This document shows, piece by piece, positions 14,435-20,140 of a stretch of 20,247 nt of DNA (the first letter of the stretch is position 1; each line of letters begins with the position of its first letter). The translations under genes and the position numbers were made by a program. Below the pieces are notes generated by a model, which was not told the origin of the DNA, made no database searches, and saw nothing but the letters and a program-made list of their open reading frames with translations. This DNA comes from a virus. The stretch covers positions 1 to 20,247 of the IMG/VR virus record IMGVR_UViG_3300037133_000036; one strand, given 5' to 3'.

Positions 14435-14452
14435 AGCATTGTCCTAGCGGTT

Positions 14453-14550
14453 TCCCACCCTTCCTCTGATCGGTTGCACTTGCCCGCACTGGGCAACGAC
14501 GAGAGATAGGGTGGGATGGGGGAGAAATGATGGATAATCCAGGTGCAACC
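14453..14550 (-). ncRNA. Pseudoknotted 5' leader RNA, copy 2 (candidate cis-regulatory element)
   Basis: In transcript order (minus strand): stem A GGTTGCAC (14550-14543), stem B TCCCACCCT (14516-14508), hairpin C TTGCCC/GGGCAA with a five-base loop (14496-14480), A' GTGCAACC (14479-14472), B' AGGGTGGGA (14461-14453). All are perfect, and A and B cross. B can extend by four pairs past one mismatch. Between A and B lies TTATCC, TCA, CATCC, also found in copy 1; after A' lies CAACC then CAG, also shared. Spacings A-B, B-A', A'-B' and B'-start are 26, 28, 10 and 18 here against 24, 22, 9 and 15 in copy 1. Only the stem bases differ, in paired fashion. Confidence 0.78.
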
Positions 14551-14558
14551 CTGATACT

Positions 14559-14567
14559 TATATTATA
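14559..14567 (-). promoter_or_regulatory. Promoter-like element TATAATATA (copy 5), upstream of the replication genes
   Basis: The minus strand reads GATATAATATAAGTATCAGGG, placed right after the stop of the 64-residue gene. Transcription would start near 14555, about five bases before stem A of the leader. It shares the nine-base word with the four late copies but not the CTATAA start or the GTGACCC tail. Confidence 0.5.
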
Positions 14568-14570
14568 TCC

Positions 14571-14765
14571 CTATGCCGGTTTGGCGTCAAGCACTTGCTG
14601 GGGTTCGCCGGCCAACCTGGACGCGCTTTGCAGCTTTGACTTTGCCGCCAAAAGGTCTGTGACGGCGCGGTTTACCAGTGCCCTGGCGGTTCCGTCTGGG
14701 ACTTCGAGCGCGGACGCCTGAACGGTGATCTGGGCCACGATGAGGGACGCTTCCCGACAGTTCAT
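14571..14765 (-). CDS. Small helical protein of unknown function
   Basis: This 64-residue protein (MNCREASLIVAQITVQASAL onward) is predicted to be nearly all helix, with LVNRAVTDLLAAKSKLQSA, and ends in AKPA. Its start overlaps the upstream stop as ATGA, and its TAG stop is followed at once by promoter-like copy 5. No function recognised. Confidence 0.6.
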   Translation of the reverse strand: MNCREASLIVAQITVQASALEVPDGTARALVNRAVTDLLAAKSKLQSASRLAGEPQQVLDAKPA

Positions 14766-15631
14766 GATTTTGCCTTAAACCGGCCCTTGGCGTCTCGAAT
14801 TGGAACATCCTTGGTGCCGAATTTCGCCTTGAGCCAGTCCGCGCACAGCGCCAGGATAAGCCCATATTCAGAGATTTGATCCGCAGTATATCTCTGGACT
14901 TTCCCTATAGACTGGAAGTGCATTTGCCATTGGGAGACCGAGTGGCACTGGCATCCGATCTGGATATGCGTGTGGCTACACGTGGTAACGCCGTGGCGGG
15001 TTCCCTGGATGTAGAGAGGGGAGAACTCCCAGGCATCGCCGGAGACCCTGGCATTGCCGGAGACCTGGGCATCGCCGGAGACCCGGGCATTGCCGAAGAC
15101 CCGGGTATCGCCGAAGACCCGGGCATCACCGTAGACCCTGGCATTGCCGAAGACCCGGGCATTGCCGTAGACCTGGGCATTGCCGGAGACCTGGGCATCG
15201 CCGGAGACCTGGGCATTGCCGGAGACCTGGGCATCGCCGGAGACCCGGGCATTGCCGAAGACCCGGGTATCGCCGAAGACCCGGGCATCACCGTAGACCC
15301 TGGCATTGCCGAAGACCCGGGCATTGCCGTAGACCTGGGCATTGCCGGAGACCTGGGCATCGCCGAAGACCTGGGCATTGCCGAAGACCCGGGCATTGCC
15401 GTAGACCCGGGCATTGCCGGAGACCTGGGCATCGCCGAAGACCTGGGCATTGCCGAAGACCCGGGCATTGCCGTAGACCCGGGCATTGCCGGAGACCATC
15501 CCCTCGACAGTCACGGACGCATCCACATGTGCCGTATCCTGGACCCATCCTCCCCCTTTGATGTGCTGGTGCCACTCCCCACGGACCAAGGGGCCGAGTT
15601 TGGCCTGCAATTCTTTGAATGTGATGCTCAT
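14762..15631 (-). CDS. Hexapeptide-repeat left-handed beta-helix protein (YdcK-like)
   Basis: This 289-residue protein has an N-terminal part (MSITFKELQAKLGPL, GGGWVQDTAHVDASVTVEG), 26 near-perfect hexapeptides of the form [SYF]-G-[ND]-[AT]-[RQ]-V, and a C-terminal domain (CSHTHIQIGCQCHSVSQW, then DQISEYGLILALCADWLKAK). The repeats fit the rule for left-handed parallel beta-helices (aliphatic, two spacers, small residue). E. coli YdcK has a similar plan with GNARVYGNA-type repeats and a C-terminal cap. At three hexapeptides per turn this gives eight to nine turns. It shows no acyltransferase active site that I can recognise. In phages such proteins are known but their role is not. Overlaps RusA by ATGA. 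Confidence 0.82.
   Translation of the reverse strand: MSITFKELQAKLGPLVRGEWHQHIKGGGWVQDTAHVDASVTVEGMVSGNARVYGNARVFGNAQVFGDAQVSGNARVYGNARVFGNAQVFGDAQVSGNAQVYGNARVFGNARVYGDARVFGDTRVFGNARVSGDAQVSGNAQVSGDAQVSGNAQVYGNARVFGNARVYGDARVFGDTRVFGNARVSGDAQVSGNARVSGDAWEFSPLYIQGTRHGVTTCSHTHIQIGCQCHSVSQWQMHFQSIGKVQRYTADQISEYGLILALCADWLKAKFGTKDVPIRDAKGRFKAKS
15030..15497 (-). repeat. 18-bp tandem repeats with 162-bp and 72-bp higher-order duplications
   Basis: Twenty-six 18-base units encode the hexapeptides. A nine-unit block (162 bp) is repeated almost exactly: the sequence starting at 15079 returns at 15241. At the coding 5' side a four-unit block (72 bp) is also doubled. The near identity at silent positions means recent expansion by unequal recombination or slippage. 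Confidence 0.93.
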
Positions 15632-15987
15632 ATATCCTCCAGGATAATGGTTGTTGACGGGTAAATTTTGCGGGATACAACCTGCGGCAAGGCGATTAAT
15701 TCCAGGTGGGTGTCATCGTCGTCAACGATAAGGCGCTCGGCTTTAATGGCGTCGATCAGGGCCTTAAATCCGCCGATGAGATTGTCTCGGTCCAGCCGGC
15801 CGCGTCCAGTGCGCTCGATGGATACGCGGCGCTTCCCCGTTGCCACGGGGATCTGGGCCTGACGGTTCAGGGCCGAGCGCAACGACCAAGCGATCTTCTC
15901 TTTCTCTCGCCGAACCCATGACCAATGCTGCCCCTGCGTCTGATTCAGGCTCATGGTGGCGAAGGGCAGAATGATGGTCCAGGTCAT
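15628..15987 (-). CDS. rusA: RusA-like Holliday junction resolvase
   Basis: I choose ATG 15987, preceded by AAAGGA; the frame is open further upstream to 16086 but that part overlaps another short ORF and is not family-like. The 119-residue protein has an N-terminal strand (MTWTIILPFATMSLNQTQGQ), a basic helix, and the hallmark LDRDNLIGGFKALIDAIKAE with LIVDDDDTHLEL. The two acidic clusters match the metal-binding aspartates of RusA, which resolves branched DNA before packaging. The length matches RusA (about 120). The stop overlaps the hexapeptide protein start as ATGA. Confidence 0.82.
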   Translation of the reverse strand: MTWTIILPFATMSLNQTQGQHWSWVRREKEKIAWSLRSALNRQAQIPVATGKRRVSIERTGRGRLDRDNLIGGFKALIDAIKAERLIVDDDDTHLELIALPQVVSRKIYPSTTIILEDI

Positions 15988-15988
15988 G

Positions 15989-16090
15989 CTAGGCCGTCCT
16001 TTCTTCGCATGAGGGTGCGCCATGCGAGGCAAGCCACTGCTGGAACCCGGCTCCGGCGAAGAGATGCAGTTCACGAAGTGGAACATTCAC
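15989..16090 (-). pseudogene. Internally deleted C5-cytosine methyltransferase remnant (33 codons)
   Basis: A short frame runs from GTG 16090, overlapping the upstream stop as GTGA, to TAG 15989, one base before RusA. It encodes VPLRELHLFAGAGF, which is the motif I start of a phage-type Dcm methyltransferase (RELHLFAGAGGG), followed at once by QQWLASHGAPSC. The latter resembles the extreme C-terminus of the same type (F-x-x-W-x-x-x-H-G). The catalytic PCQ and all other motifs are missing. This reads as an in-frame deletion that joined the first 15 residues to the last 18. Alternatively it is a short peptide of chance similarity. Confidence 0.5.
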
Positions 16091-16614
16091 GCCCCCTTCC
16101 TGCCCGACACCTTCTTGATTGCCCCCATGAATGGGAGTTCGGTTTTCCCATCTCGCATGATTTCCCACGTTCGGACAATGTAGGCGATATCGGAAAGTTT
16201 GGATTCGGCGGCGACAGCACGGCGAGCCTCGAACTTTTCGCGGAACAGCGCAGCCTCAGCAATACGCTTCTGGAGGTCCAGTTCCGCCTTGAGCCGGTCG
16301 CGCTCGGCCGTCGCTTCCCGCAACTCGGCCTCGGTGCGGTAGAGATTGTCGGGGGGACAGGAGCCCGGGCCCTCGGGGTCAATGGAAGGGGAGAGCGCGA
16401 TCTCGTTCGGATAAAAATGCAACCCATCGGGGTAATCCGGGAGGAACGCCACTAATGTCAGCAGACCAAGAGATGGGTTGGGGTGGCTAAGGACGGTCCC
16501 CGTGCTACCAACGACCGTCTCACCGTAACCACAGTGCGGCAACGCGATTACCCGGTCCCCCGCCTTGAACGGCGCGGCCTTTGCGAACTTGCCCTTGGAA
16601 TCGCGGATGGTCAT
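16087..16614 (-). CDS. Unknown protein with SH3-like N-terminus and coiled coil
   Basis: This 175-residue protein begins MTIRDSKGKFAKAAPFKAGD. The N-terminal 75 residues look like a KOW or SH3-type barrel (FKAGDRVIALP, GSTGTVLSHP, LVAFLPDYPDGLHFYPNEI), a pattern often seen in small phage and bacterial proteins. A proline-rich link leads to a coiled coil (about 92 to 135, EAELREATAERDRLKAELD onward). The C-terminus carries IMRDGKTELPFMGAIKK. The function is not known. Both ends overlap neighbours by four bases. Confidence 0.65.
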   Translation of the reverse strand: MTIRDSKGKFAKAAPFKAGDRVIALPHCGYGETVVGSTGTVLSHPNPSLGLLTLVAFLPDYPDGLHFYPNEIALSPSIDPEGPGSCPPDNLYRTEAELREATAERDRLKAELDLQKRIAEAALFREKFEARRAVAAESKLSDIAYIVRTWEIMRDGKTELPFMGAIKKVSGRKGA

Positions 16615-16817
16615 TTCTGCTCCTGTGTGGGTTGTGCGGTGACGTTTCGTGCCCCCGCTGGGTGGTGGTGAAGTGCGTATTGGTGAAGTGCCTCGCGCTC
16701 ATCCGGGGTTGGGGGCGTGTGCTCCAGGATCCAGCACTGCCATTGGGCCGGAGACATGAAGGCGAACCGGATCAACAGGCGGTCCACCACGGGGTTGAAG
16801 TGGTAGTTGGCTACCAT
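16611..16817 (-). CDS. Small protein of unknown function
   Basis: This 68-residue protein begins MVANYHFNPVVDRLLIRFAF and has MSPAQWQCWILEH and a His-rich YALHHHPAG. It starts inside the end of the tiny membrane peptide gene (CAATGGTAG) and ends in an ATGA overlap. No function recognised. Confidence 0.55.
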   Translation of the reverse strand: MVANYHFNPVVDRLLIRFAFMSPAQWQCWILEHTPPTPDEREALHQYALHHHPAGARNVTAQPTQEQK

Positions 16818-16888
16818 TGGAGGATGAGGATGGCGAGCGTCGCGCCGGCCATGAAGCCGAGGAACAACGCGCCGAAGATGGTTTTCAA
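16811..16888 (-). CDS. 25-residue single-pass membrane peptide
   Basis: This ORF is easy to miss because it starts with TTG (16888). GGAG lies seven bases upstream (GGAGACATCCC). The product starts MKTIFGALFLG and ends ATLAILILQW: one lysine, then a continuous hydrophobic span with G-x-x-x-G-type small residues, enough for one membrane crossing. Its stop overlaps the start of the next gene, which is usual for true genes here. It may be a membrane-acting phage peptide; nothing more can be said. Confidence 0.58.
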   Translation of the reverse strand: MKTIFGALFLGFMAGATLAILILQW

Positions 16889-16918
16889 GGGATGTCTCCG
16901 TAAATTGATGGGTTAGGG

Positions 16919-17155
16919 TTACTTTCTGCCGGGTTTTGCCTTGTCAACACGATGCGTCACGGGCTTAATTCGGATAAGTTCTGATGCAAGGATCACGTCA
17001 TTAGACGCAGCCTGGATGGGGTCCGCCACGTCTAGGGTTGGGCGCTTGGCCCCGCTGAAGATCTTGTAGAGGTAGCACCTTGTGATGCCAACTCGGGACG
17101 CGATTTCAGCCGGGTCCATGCCGTGATCTCTAAGGCGCTTCGTAAATCTGTTCAT
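16919..17155 (-). CDS. XRE/Cro-like helix-turn-helix regulator
   Basis: This 78-residue protein starts MNRFTKRLRDHGMDPAEIA and contains a helix-turn-helix at about residues 13 to 40 (PAEIASRVGITRCYLYKIFS, then GAKRPTLDVA). The basic C-terminus (VTHRVDKAKPGRK) may stabilise DNA binding. It lacks the peptidase or oligomerisation domain of CI repressors, so it resembles Cro or a small repressor. It is the first gene of the leftward operon, facing the divergent control region, where it probably binds. Confidence 0.75.
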   Translation of the reverse strand: MNRFTKRLRDHGMDPAEIASRVGITRCYLYKIFSGAKRPTLDVADPIQAASNDVILASELIRIKPVTHRVDKAKPGRK

Positions 17156-17236
17156 GCTACCAAGGATATGAACTAGATGGACTCAACGCAAGTGTAGGGG
17201 AAGCGATATTTGCAATTCGGGTCTCATTTGCGGACG

Positions 17237-17258
17237 TTGTATTTTACAAAGTACACAA
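17237..17258. promoter_or_regulatory. Palindromic operator candidate
   Basis: TTGTATTTT and AAGTACACAA form an imperfect inverted repeat with TTGT and ACAA at its ends. It overlaps the -35 of the rightward promoter, so a protein bound here would block it. The adjacent helix-turn-helix protein is the natural candidate. Confidence 0.4.
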
Positions 17259-17280
17259 TACCCATTGGCACATATATACT
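17252..17280 (+). promoter_or_regulatory. Rightward early promoter
   Basis: TACACA (17252-17257), a 17-base spacer and TATACT (17275-17280) fit a sigma70 promoter with four and five of six matches. Start near 17287 would leave a leader of about 140 bases before the first early gene. Confidence 0.5.
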
Positions 17281-17302
17281 GTAATTGTGAAAAACAGCGA
17301 AA

Positions 17303-17370
17303 ATTTCTACAGGTCGAACGAGACCAGCACTCCACCCGAAAAATATTTCTAACATTTCTACGATTTCCAC
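17303..17370 (+). repeat. ATTTCYA direct repeats in the early leader
   Basis: ATTTCTAC starts at 17303, ATTTCTAA at 17345, ATTTCTAC at 17354 and ATTTCCAC at 17363. The last three are spaced exactly nine bases apart. They lie between the early promoter and the first early gene, where binding sites for a regulator or RNA elements are common. Confidence 0.45.
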
Positions 17371-17428
17371 TTGCCAAATGTGTTCACCTGGGCCATATTT
17401 GCAGGTAGAGAAAACCGCGGAGGACACC

Positions 17429-17635
17429 ATGACCAACACCAAGATCCAGGCTCGCTACGACAAGCTGATTGCCAAGGCTGGCGACGACATGACCGAGCGC
17501 CAGGCCGAGCGCTACTTTCACCAGGTCGTCGCGCTGCTGGACGAGATGAATGAACTCCCGTGCAGCCAAAACAAACGGCTCCAGTTGGCACGCATCGCCG
17601 GTAGCCTCCAGTTCGAGTATCCGAACTTCTGCTAG
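17429..17635 (+). CDS. First early gene, small helical protein of unknown function
   Basis: ATG 17429 has CGGAGGACACC in front, one of the strongest ribosome sites in the window; the longer frame to 17378 is not needed. The 68-residue product (MTNTKIQARYDKLIAKAGDD onward) is mostly helical, with ERQAERYFHQVVALLDEM and a final EYPNFC. It is probably expressed at once after infection. No family recognised. Confidence 0.7.
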   Translation: MTNTKIQARYDKLIAKAGDDMTERQAERYFHQVVALLDEMNELPCSQNKRLQLARIAGSLQFEYPNFC

Positions 17636-17654
17636 ACAGCAACAATTCCCAGAC

Positions 17655-17672
17655 GCCCCGGAAGGGGCCTTT
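17655..17672 (+). terminator. Weak terminator-like hairpin
   Basis: GCCCC, loop GGAA, GGGGC is followed by CTTT. The stem is firm but the T run is short, so it may only reduce read-through from the first early gene into the rest of the operon. Confidence 0.45.
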
Positions 17673-17774
17673 GGGGTATACGGTTGACCCGGAACTTTGA
17701 CAACCCGCCAGCGATCTTAGGTCCAGCGCGGGAATACCTTAACGATTCCAGGATGAAACGCGGAAGAAGCAGGT

Positions 17775-17801
17775 CCGAGTTCGAGTCTCGGTCCCGGCAC
17801 C
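17775..17801 (+). other. tRNA 3'-end-like fragment (candidate attachment core)
   Basis: CCGAG, TTCGAGT, CTCGG form a perfect T arm with a standard T loop. TCCCGGC then A fits an acceptor strand and discriminator base. No matching 5' acceptor (GCCGGGA), D arm or anticodon arm is found upstream, so this is not a full tRNA. Phages that integrate into tRNA genes carry just such a 3' end in attP. No integrase is in the window, which weakens that reading. Confidence 0.4.
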
Positions 17802-17875
17802 TTTCAGTGATGAGCACCCAGCCCAGCCGAAACGCCAGGTTGGCTGAACGCCACCCCAACCTCAAAGGAGACACA

Positions 17876-18199
17876 ATGGGAATCACCCGATACGTCGCAC
17901 GGATCGATGAGCAAACGGATTTCAGCCAGGAACCTCCCAAAGACGGCCGGGCACTAATGGTCTACGCCCACGTCGCGGGCTGCTGCGGTTTCGACTGGCG
18001 CTGGGTTGAGGATTGCCCGGTTGACGTGCTGAACCATCTGGTCCTCACCGGCGAGCTACCCCAGGGGAACGAAACCGTGATCGCCATGAAGTTGGAAGCG
18101 CTCAAAAAGGCGCTCGTCAAGGTGATCGACAACGCCAGCCTGATCCCGGACATCAACGCGGAAGTGGATGCGTTGACGGGTGAAGATGCCCCGTTCTGA
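17876..18199 (+). CDS. Early protein of unknown function
   Basis: ATG 17876 follows AAAGGAGACACA. The 107-residue product starts MGITRYVARIDEQTDFSQ, has a HVAGCCGFDWRWVEDCPVD core with three cysteines, and a helical C-terminus (METK-like AMKLEALKKALVKVIDN) ending in TGEDAPF. A hairpin GGTTGG/CCAACC lies just before the ribosome site (17849 to 17872 region). No family recognised. Confidence 0.68.
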   Translation: MGITRYVARIDEQTDFSQEPPKDGRALMVYAHVAGCCGFDWRWVEDCPVDVLNHLVLTGELPQGNETVIAMKLEALKKALVKVIDNASLIPDINAEVDALTGEDAPF

Positions 18200-18212
18200 A
18201 TAGGTAGTCAAC

Positions 18213-18428
18213 ATGACACCGATTCAGGAAGCAGCCGAAGCAATCGCAGAACGGCTCCTGATCTGGCACCGACTCGCCCAGCAATGCCACGAACGCGGCG
18301 AAGAAGGCGAGTGGATCGACCTGCGGGACATGTGGAACCCGGCAGATCAGGCAGCCATAGACAAATTCACGGAGGCCAAGGCCAGAGCGCAGGGCCTCCG
18401 TCCGCTATTCAGAGAGGATGCGTCATGA
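18213..18428 (+). CDS. Small protein upstream of RecT
   Basis: This 71-residue protein (MTPIQEAAEAIAERLLIWHR onward) has an acidic middle (ERGEEGEWIDLRDMWNPADQ) and a helical end. The ribosome site is weak (AGGT). Its stop overlaps the RecT start as ATGA, so it may be coupled with recombination. Function unknown. Confidence 0.62.
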   Translation: MTPIQEAAEAIAERLLIWHRLAQQCHERGEEGEWIDLRDMWNPADQAAIDKFTEAKARAQGLRPLFREDAS

Positions 18429-19300
18429 ACGCTGAGCTGCGAACCACCACGCCCATGGGGTTGACGGGGTTCACCCGTGATTCCGTGGACCTGCTGAAGA
18501 CCACGATCTGCAAGGGCAGCACGGATGACGAACTCAAGTTGTTCGTTCAGGTCTGCCAGCGCACCGGACTAGACCCCTTCGCCCGCCAAATCTTTGCCGT
18601 CCACCGGAAGGACAACAAGACCGGAACAATGGTAATGAGCATCCAAACCAGCATCGACGGGTTCCGGCTGATCGCCGAACGGTCCAAGAATTACGCCGGC
18701 CAGCGCGGGCCATTCTGGACGGCTGACGGGGAACACTGGAAGGAAGTCTGGTTGGCCAAAGATGCGCCAGCAGCGGCGAAGGTTGGCATCATGCGCCGGG
18801 GGTTCTCCGAACCGCTCTGGGCCGTTGCCACCTGGGAAGAATTTTGCCCCACCTATAATGGCCAGCCAATGGGCCTATGGCGGAAGCTGGGGCCGCTTAT
18901 GCTGGCCAAGTGCGCAGAGTCCCAGGGCCTTCGTAGGGCCTTCCCACAGGACCTGAGCGGGATCTACACCGAAGAGGAAATGGCCCAGGCCGTGGAGGCC
19001 GTGGAGGCCGAGACAGTCCCTGAAGTAGTGGAATGGACGGACGATGAACGGCAGGAGGCTAGACTCCAGGTGGCTGACCTGGCCGATGCGCTGATGGAGG
19101 CCGGATGCGATGAAGATGAAATGAAAGATATCGTGGCAAAGCCTACCGCGACGATTGGAACAACCGACACCTTCGACCGATGGGCAAACCGGCTTCTGGG
19201 TTACCGGGATCGGGTCATGGCGAAACACAAGCCTGCGCCTAAGGCTAACTCCGAAGAAGTGGCCAATCTGGCCGAAACCTACGCGAAGAATCCGGCATGA
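18425..19300 (+). CDS. bet: RecT/Bet-family single-strand annealing protein
   Basis: ATG 18425 has GAGAGGA upstream and overlaps the preceding stop. The 291-residue protein has the Bet pattern: LKLFVQVCQRTGLDPFARQI (about 37-56), VMSIQTSIDGFRLIAERS (about 71-88), GFSEPLWAVATW and KLGPLMLAKCAESQGLRRAF, then GIYTEEEM. Beta-type proteins bind and anneal complementary single strands. A partner exonuclease is not seen; it may lie to the right of the window. The C-terminal third is acidic and variable, as usual. Confidence 0.87.
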   Translation: MNAELRTTTPMGLTGFTRDSVDLLKTTICKGSTDDELKLFVQVCQRTGLDPFARQIFAVHRKDNKTGTMVMSIQTSIDGFRLIAERSKNYAGQRGPFWTADGEHWKEVWLAKDAPAAAKVGIMRRGFSEPLWAVATWEEFCPTYNGQPMGLWRKLGPLMLAKCAESQGLRRAFPQDLSGIYTEEEMAQAVEAVEAETVPEVVEWTDDERQEARLQVADLADALMEAGCDEDEMKDIVAKPTATIGTTDTFDRWANRLLGYRDRVMAKHKPAPKANSEEVANLAETYAKNPA

Positions 19301-19545
19301 ACATTCTGCAGATCACCCCCACCGAGAAACACACCTGGGCCGTGTTCGACGGCCGACCGGAATTCCCCCACGCCCGAAGGTGCAGTCGCTGCGACGGAGA
19401 AGGCGGTTGGGATGCCATCCCCTGGACAGCGCAAGGCAAGGACGCGGCCTACCACTGGACGGAATGCCCGGTGTGCCAGGGCAAGCGCGAGTGCCCCAGC
19501 CAGATGGCCCGGTGCGTCAGTCGCCACGTTCTGGTGCCGGCATGA
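19297..19545 (+). CDS. Zinc-binding protein with DnaJ-like cysteine pairs
   Basis: This 82-residue protein begins MNILQITPTEKHTWAVFDG and has CSRCDGEGGW and CPVCQGKRECP, two CxxCxG motifs of the DnaJ zinc-domain type, with an additional ARC near the end. It overlaps neighbours by ATGA on both sides. It may be a DNA-binding accessory to the recombination genes. No named family. Confidence 0.65.
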   Translation: MNILQITPTEKHTWAVFDGRPEFPHARRCSRCDGEGGWDAIPWTAQGKDAAYHWTECPVCQGKRECPSQMARCVSRHVLVPA

Positions 19546-19874
19546 AGCAGAAACCCACCCCCGATGAGATTCAGCATATGGGCCGCGTCAAGTCTCTCCC
19601 GTGCATCGTCTGTGAGATGCGCGGGGAGGTGCAGACCAGCGTGACAGACTGCCATCACATTCACCGCGACCCCGGAACAGGGCAACCCATTGGCGGAAGC
19701 CAGCGGGCCAGCCATTACGCCACGTTGCCTCTGTGCCAAAAAAATCATCATTGGAATTCCGCGAACGTTCACATGGGTTCCCGAGAATTCGAGTCCCGCT
19801 ATGGTAACGAACTGGATTTGCTGCGGCTCACATACGAGCGGCTAGGGGTCCCTTACCCATGGAGCAGACCATGA
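19542..19874 (+). CDS. Ref-like RecA-dependent HNH nuclease
   Basis: ATG 19542 overlaps the upstream stop. The 110-residue protein has CIVC (21-24), CHHIHR (37-42), LPLCQKNHH (62-70) and ANVHMGSREFESRYG (74-88). This is the layout of P1 Ref and related phage proteins, which have an HNH-type fold and cut DNA at RecA-bound sites. The sequence has the expected zinc cysteines and the histidine cluster. Its place after RecT suggests a role in recombination. The longer frame upstream (to 19155) is not part of the gene. Confidence 0.8.
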   Translation: MKQKPTPDEIQHMGRVKSLPCIVCEMRGEVQTSVTDCHHIHRDPGTGQPIGGSQRASHYATLPLCQKNHHWNSANVHMGSREFESRYGNELDLLRLTYERLGVPYPWSRP

Positions 19875-20134
19875 CCCAATTGAGTCCCGAAGCAAATCGC
19901 CTGCGGATGCAGAAATGCCATAACGAACGCCGGGCTGCGCAAAAGTGCATTTTGTGCGGATGCTTCCTCAGGGCGAAAGGATTTGACATCTGCTGGGAAT
20001 GCCGGAAGCGGAAGAACCTGAACCGAAAAAAGAAGACGGGACTAGCCCCGAATATTTCGGTTTGGGAAACGCTGGATGATGGACTTGGAAGGGCCATAAT
20101 GGAAGCAGACCACGACCTTTCCAGAACGATCTAG
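19871..20134 (+). CDS. Small basic zinc-ribbon protein
   Basis: ATG 19871 overlaps the Ref stop as ATGA and has GGAG six bases upstream; an ATG at 19859 would lie inside Ref with no such site. The 87-residue product has CILCGCFL and CWECRKRK, a likely zinc ribbon, followed by a lysine-rich stretch and an acidic end (MEADHDLSRTI). It may bind nucleic acid. No family recognised. Confidence 0.62.
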   Translation: MTQLSPEANRLRMQKCHNERRAAQKCILCGCFLRAKGFDICWECRKRKNLNRKKKTGLAPNISVWETLDDGLGRAIMEADHDLSRTI

Positions 20135-20140
20135 ATTCCG

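Larger units (their letters stand above)
17156..17428. promoter_or_regulatory. Divergent early control region
   Basis: This 273-base AT-rich non-coding stretch separates the leftward regulator operon from the rightward early operon. It holds an imperfect palindrome, a rightward promoter and short direct repeats, listed separately. No gene is seen. Confidence 0.75.

Noticed and set aside
15030-15497. CRISPR-like array
   Set aside because: The 18-bp units are contiguous and translated; there are no unique spacers.
14876-15664. 262-codon open frame on the plus strand across the hexapeptide gene (GIAGDLGIAED-type repeats)
   Set aside because: It is the mirror of the 18-bp repeat array. The minus-strand frame has a family match at both ends, coupled start and stop, and the operon direction.
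15988-16086. N-terminal extension of the RusA protein to ATG 16086
   Set aside because: The extension is unlike RusA; the internal ATG at 15987 has a ribosome site, and another coupled frame fills the space.
16905-16922. TTAGGG-like telomere repeat (GGGTTAGGGTTA)
   Set aside because: Only two units, in a short gap; chance is enough.
17279-17299. LexA-like box CTGT...ACAG
   Set aside because: The half sites are 11 bases apart, whereas a LexA box needs eight.
17724-17801. Complete 76-base tRNA starting at GCGCGGG
   Set aside because: The first acceptor pairs do not match and no D arm or anticodon arm can be drawn.
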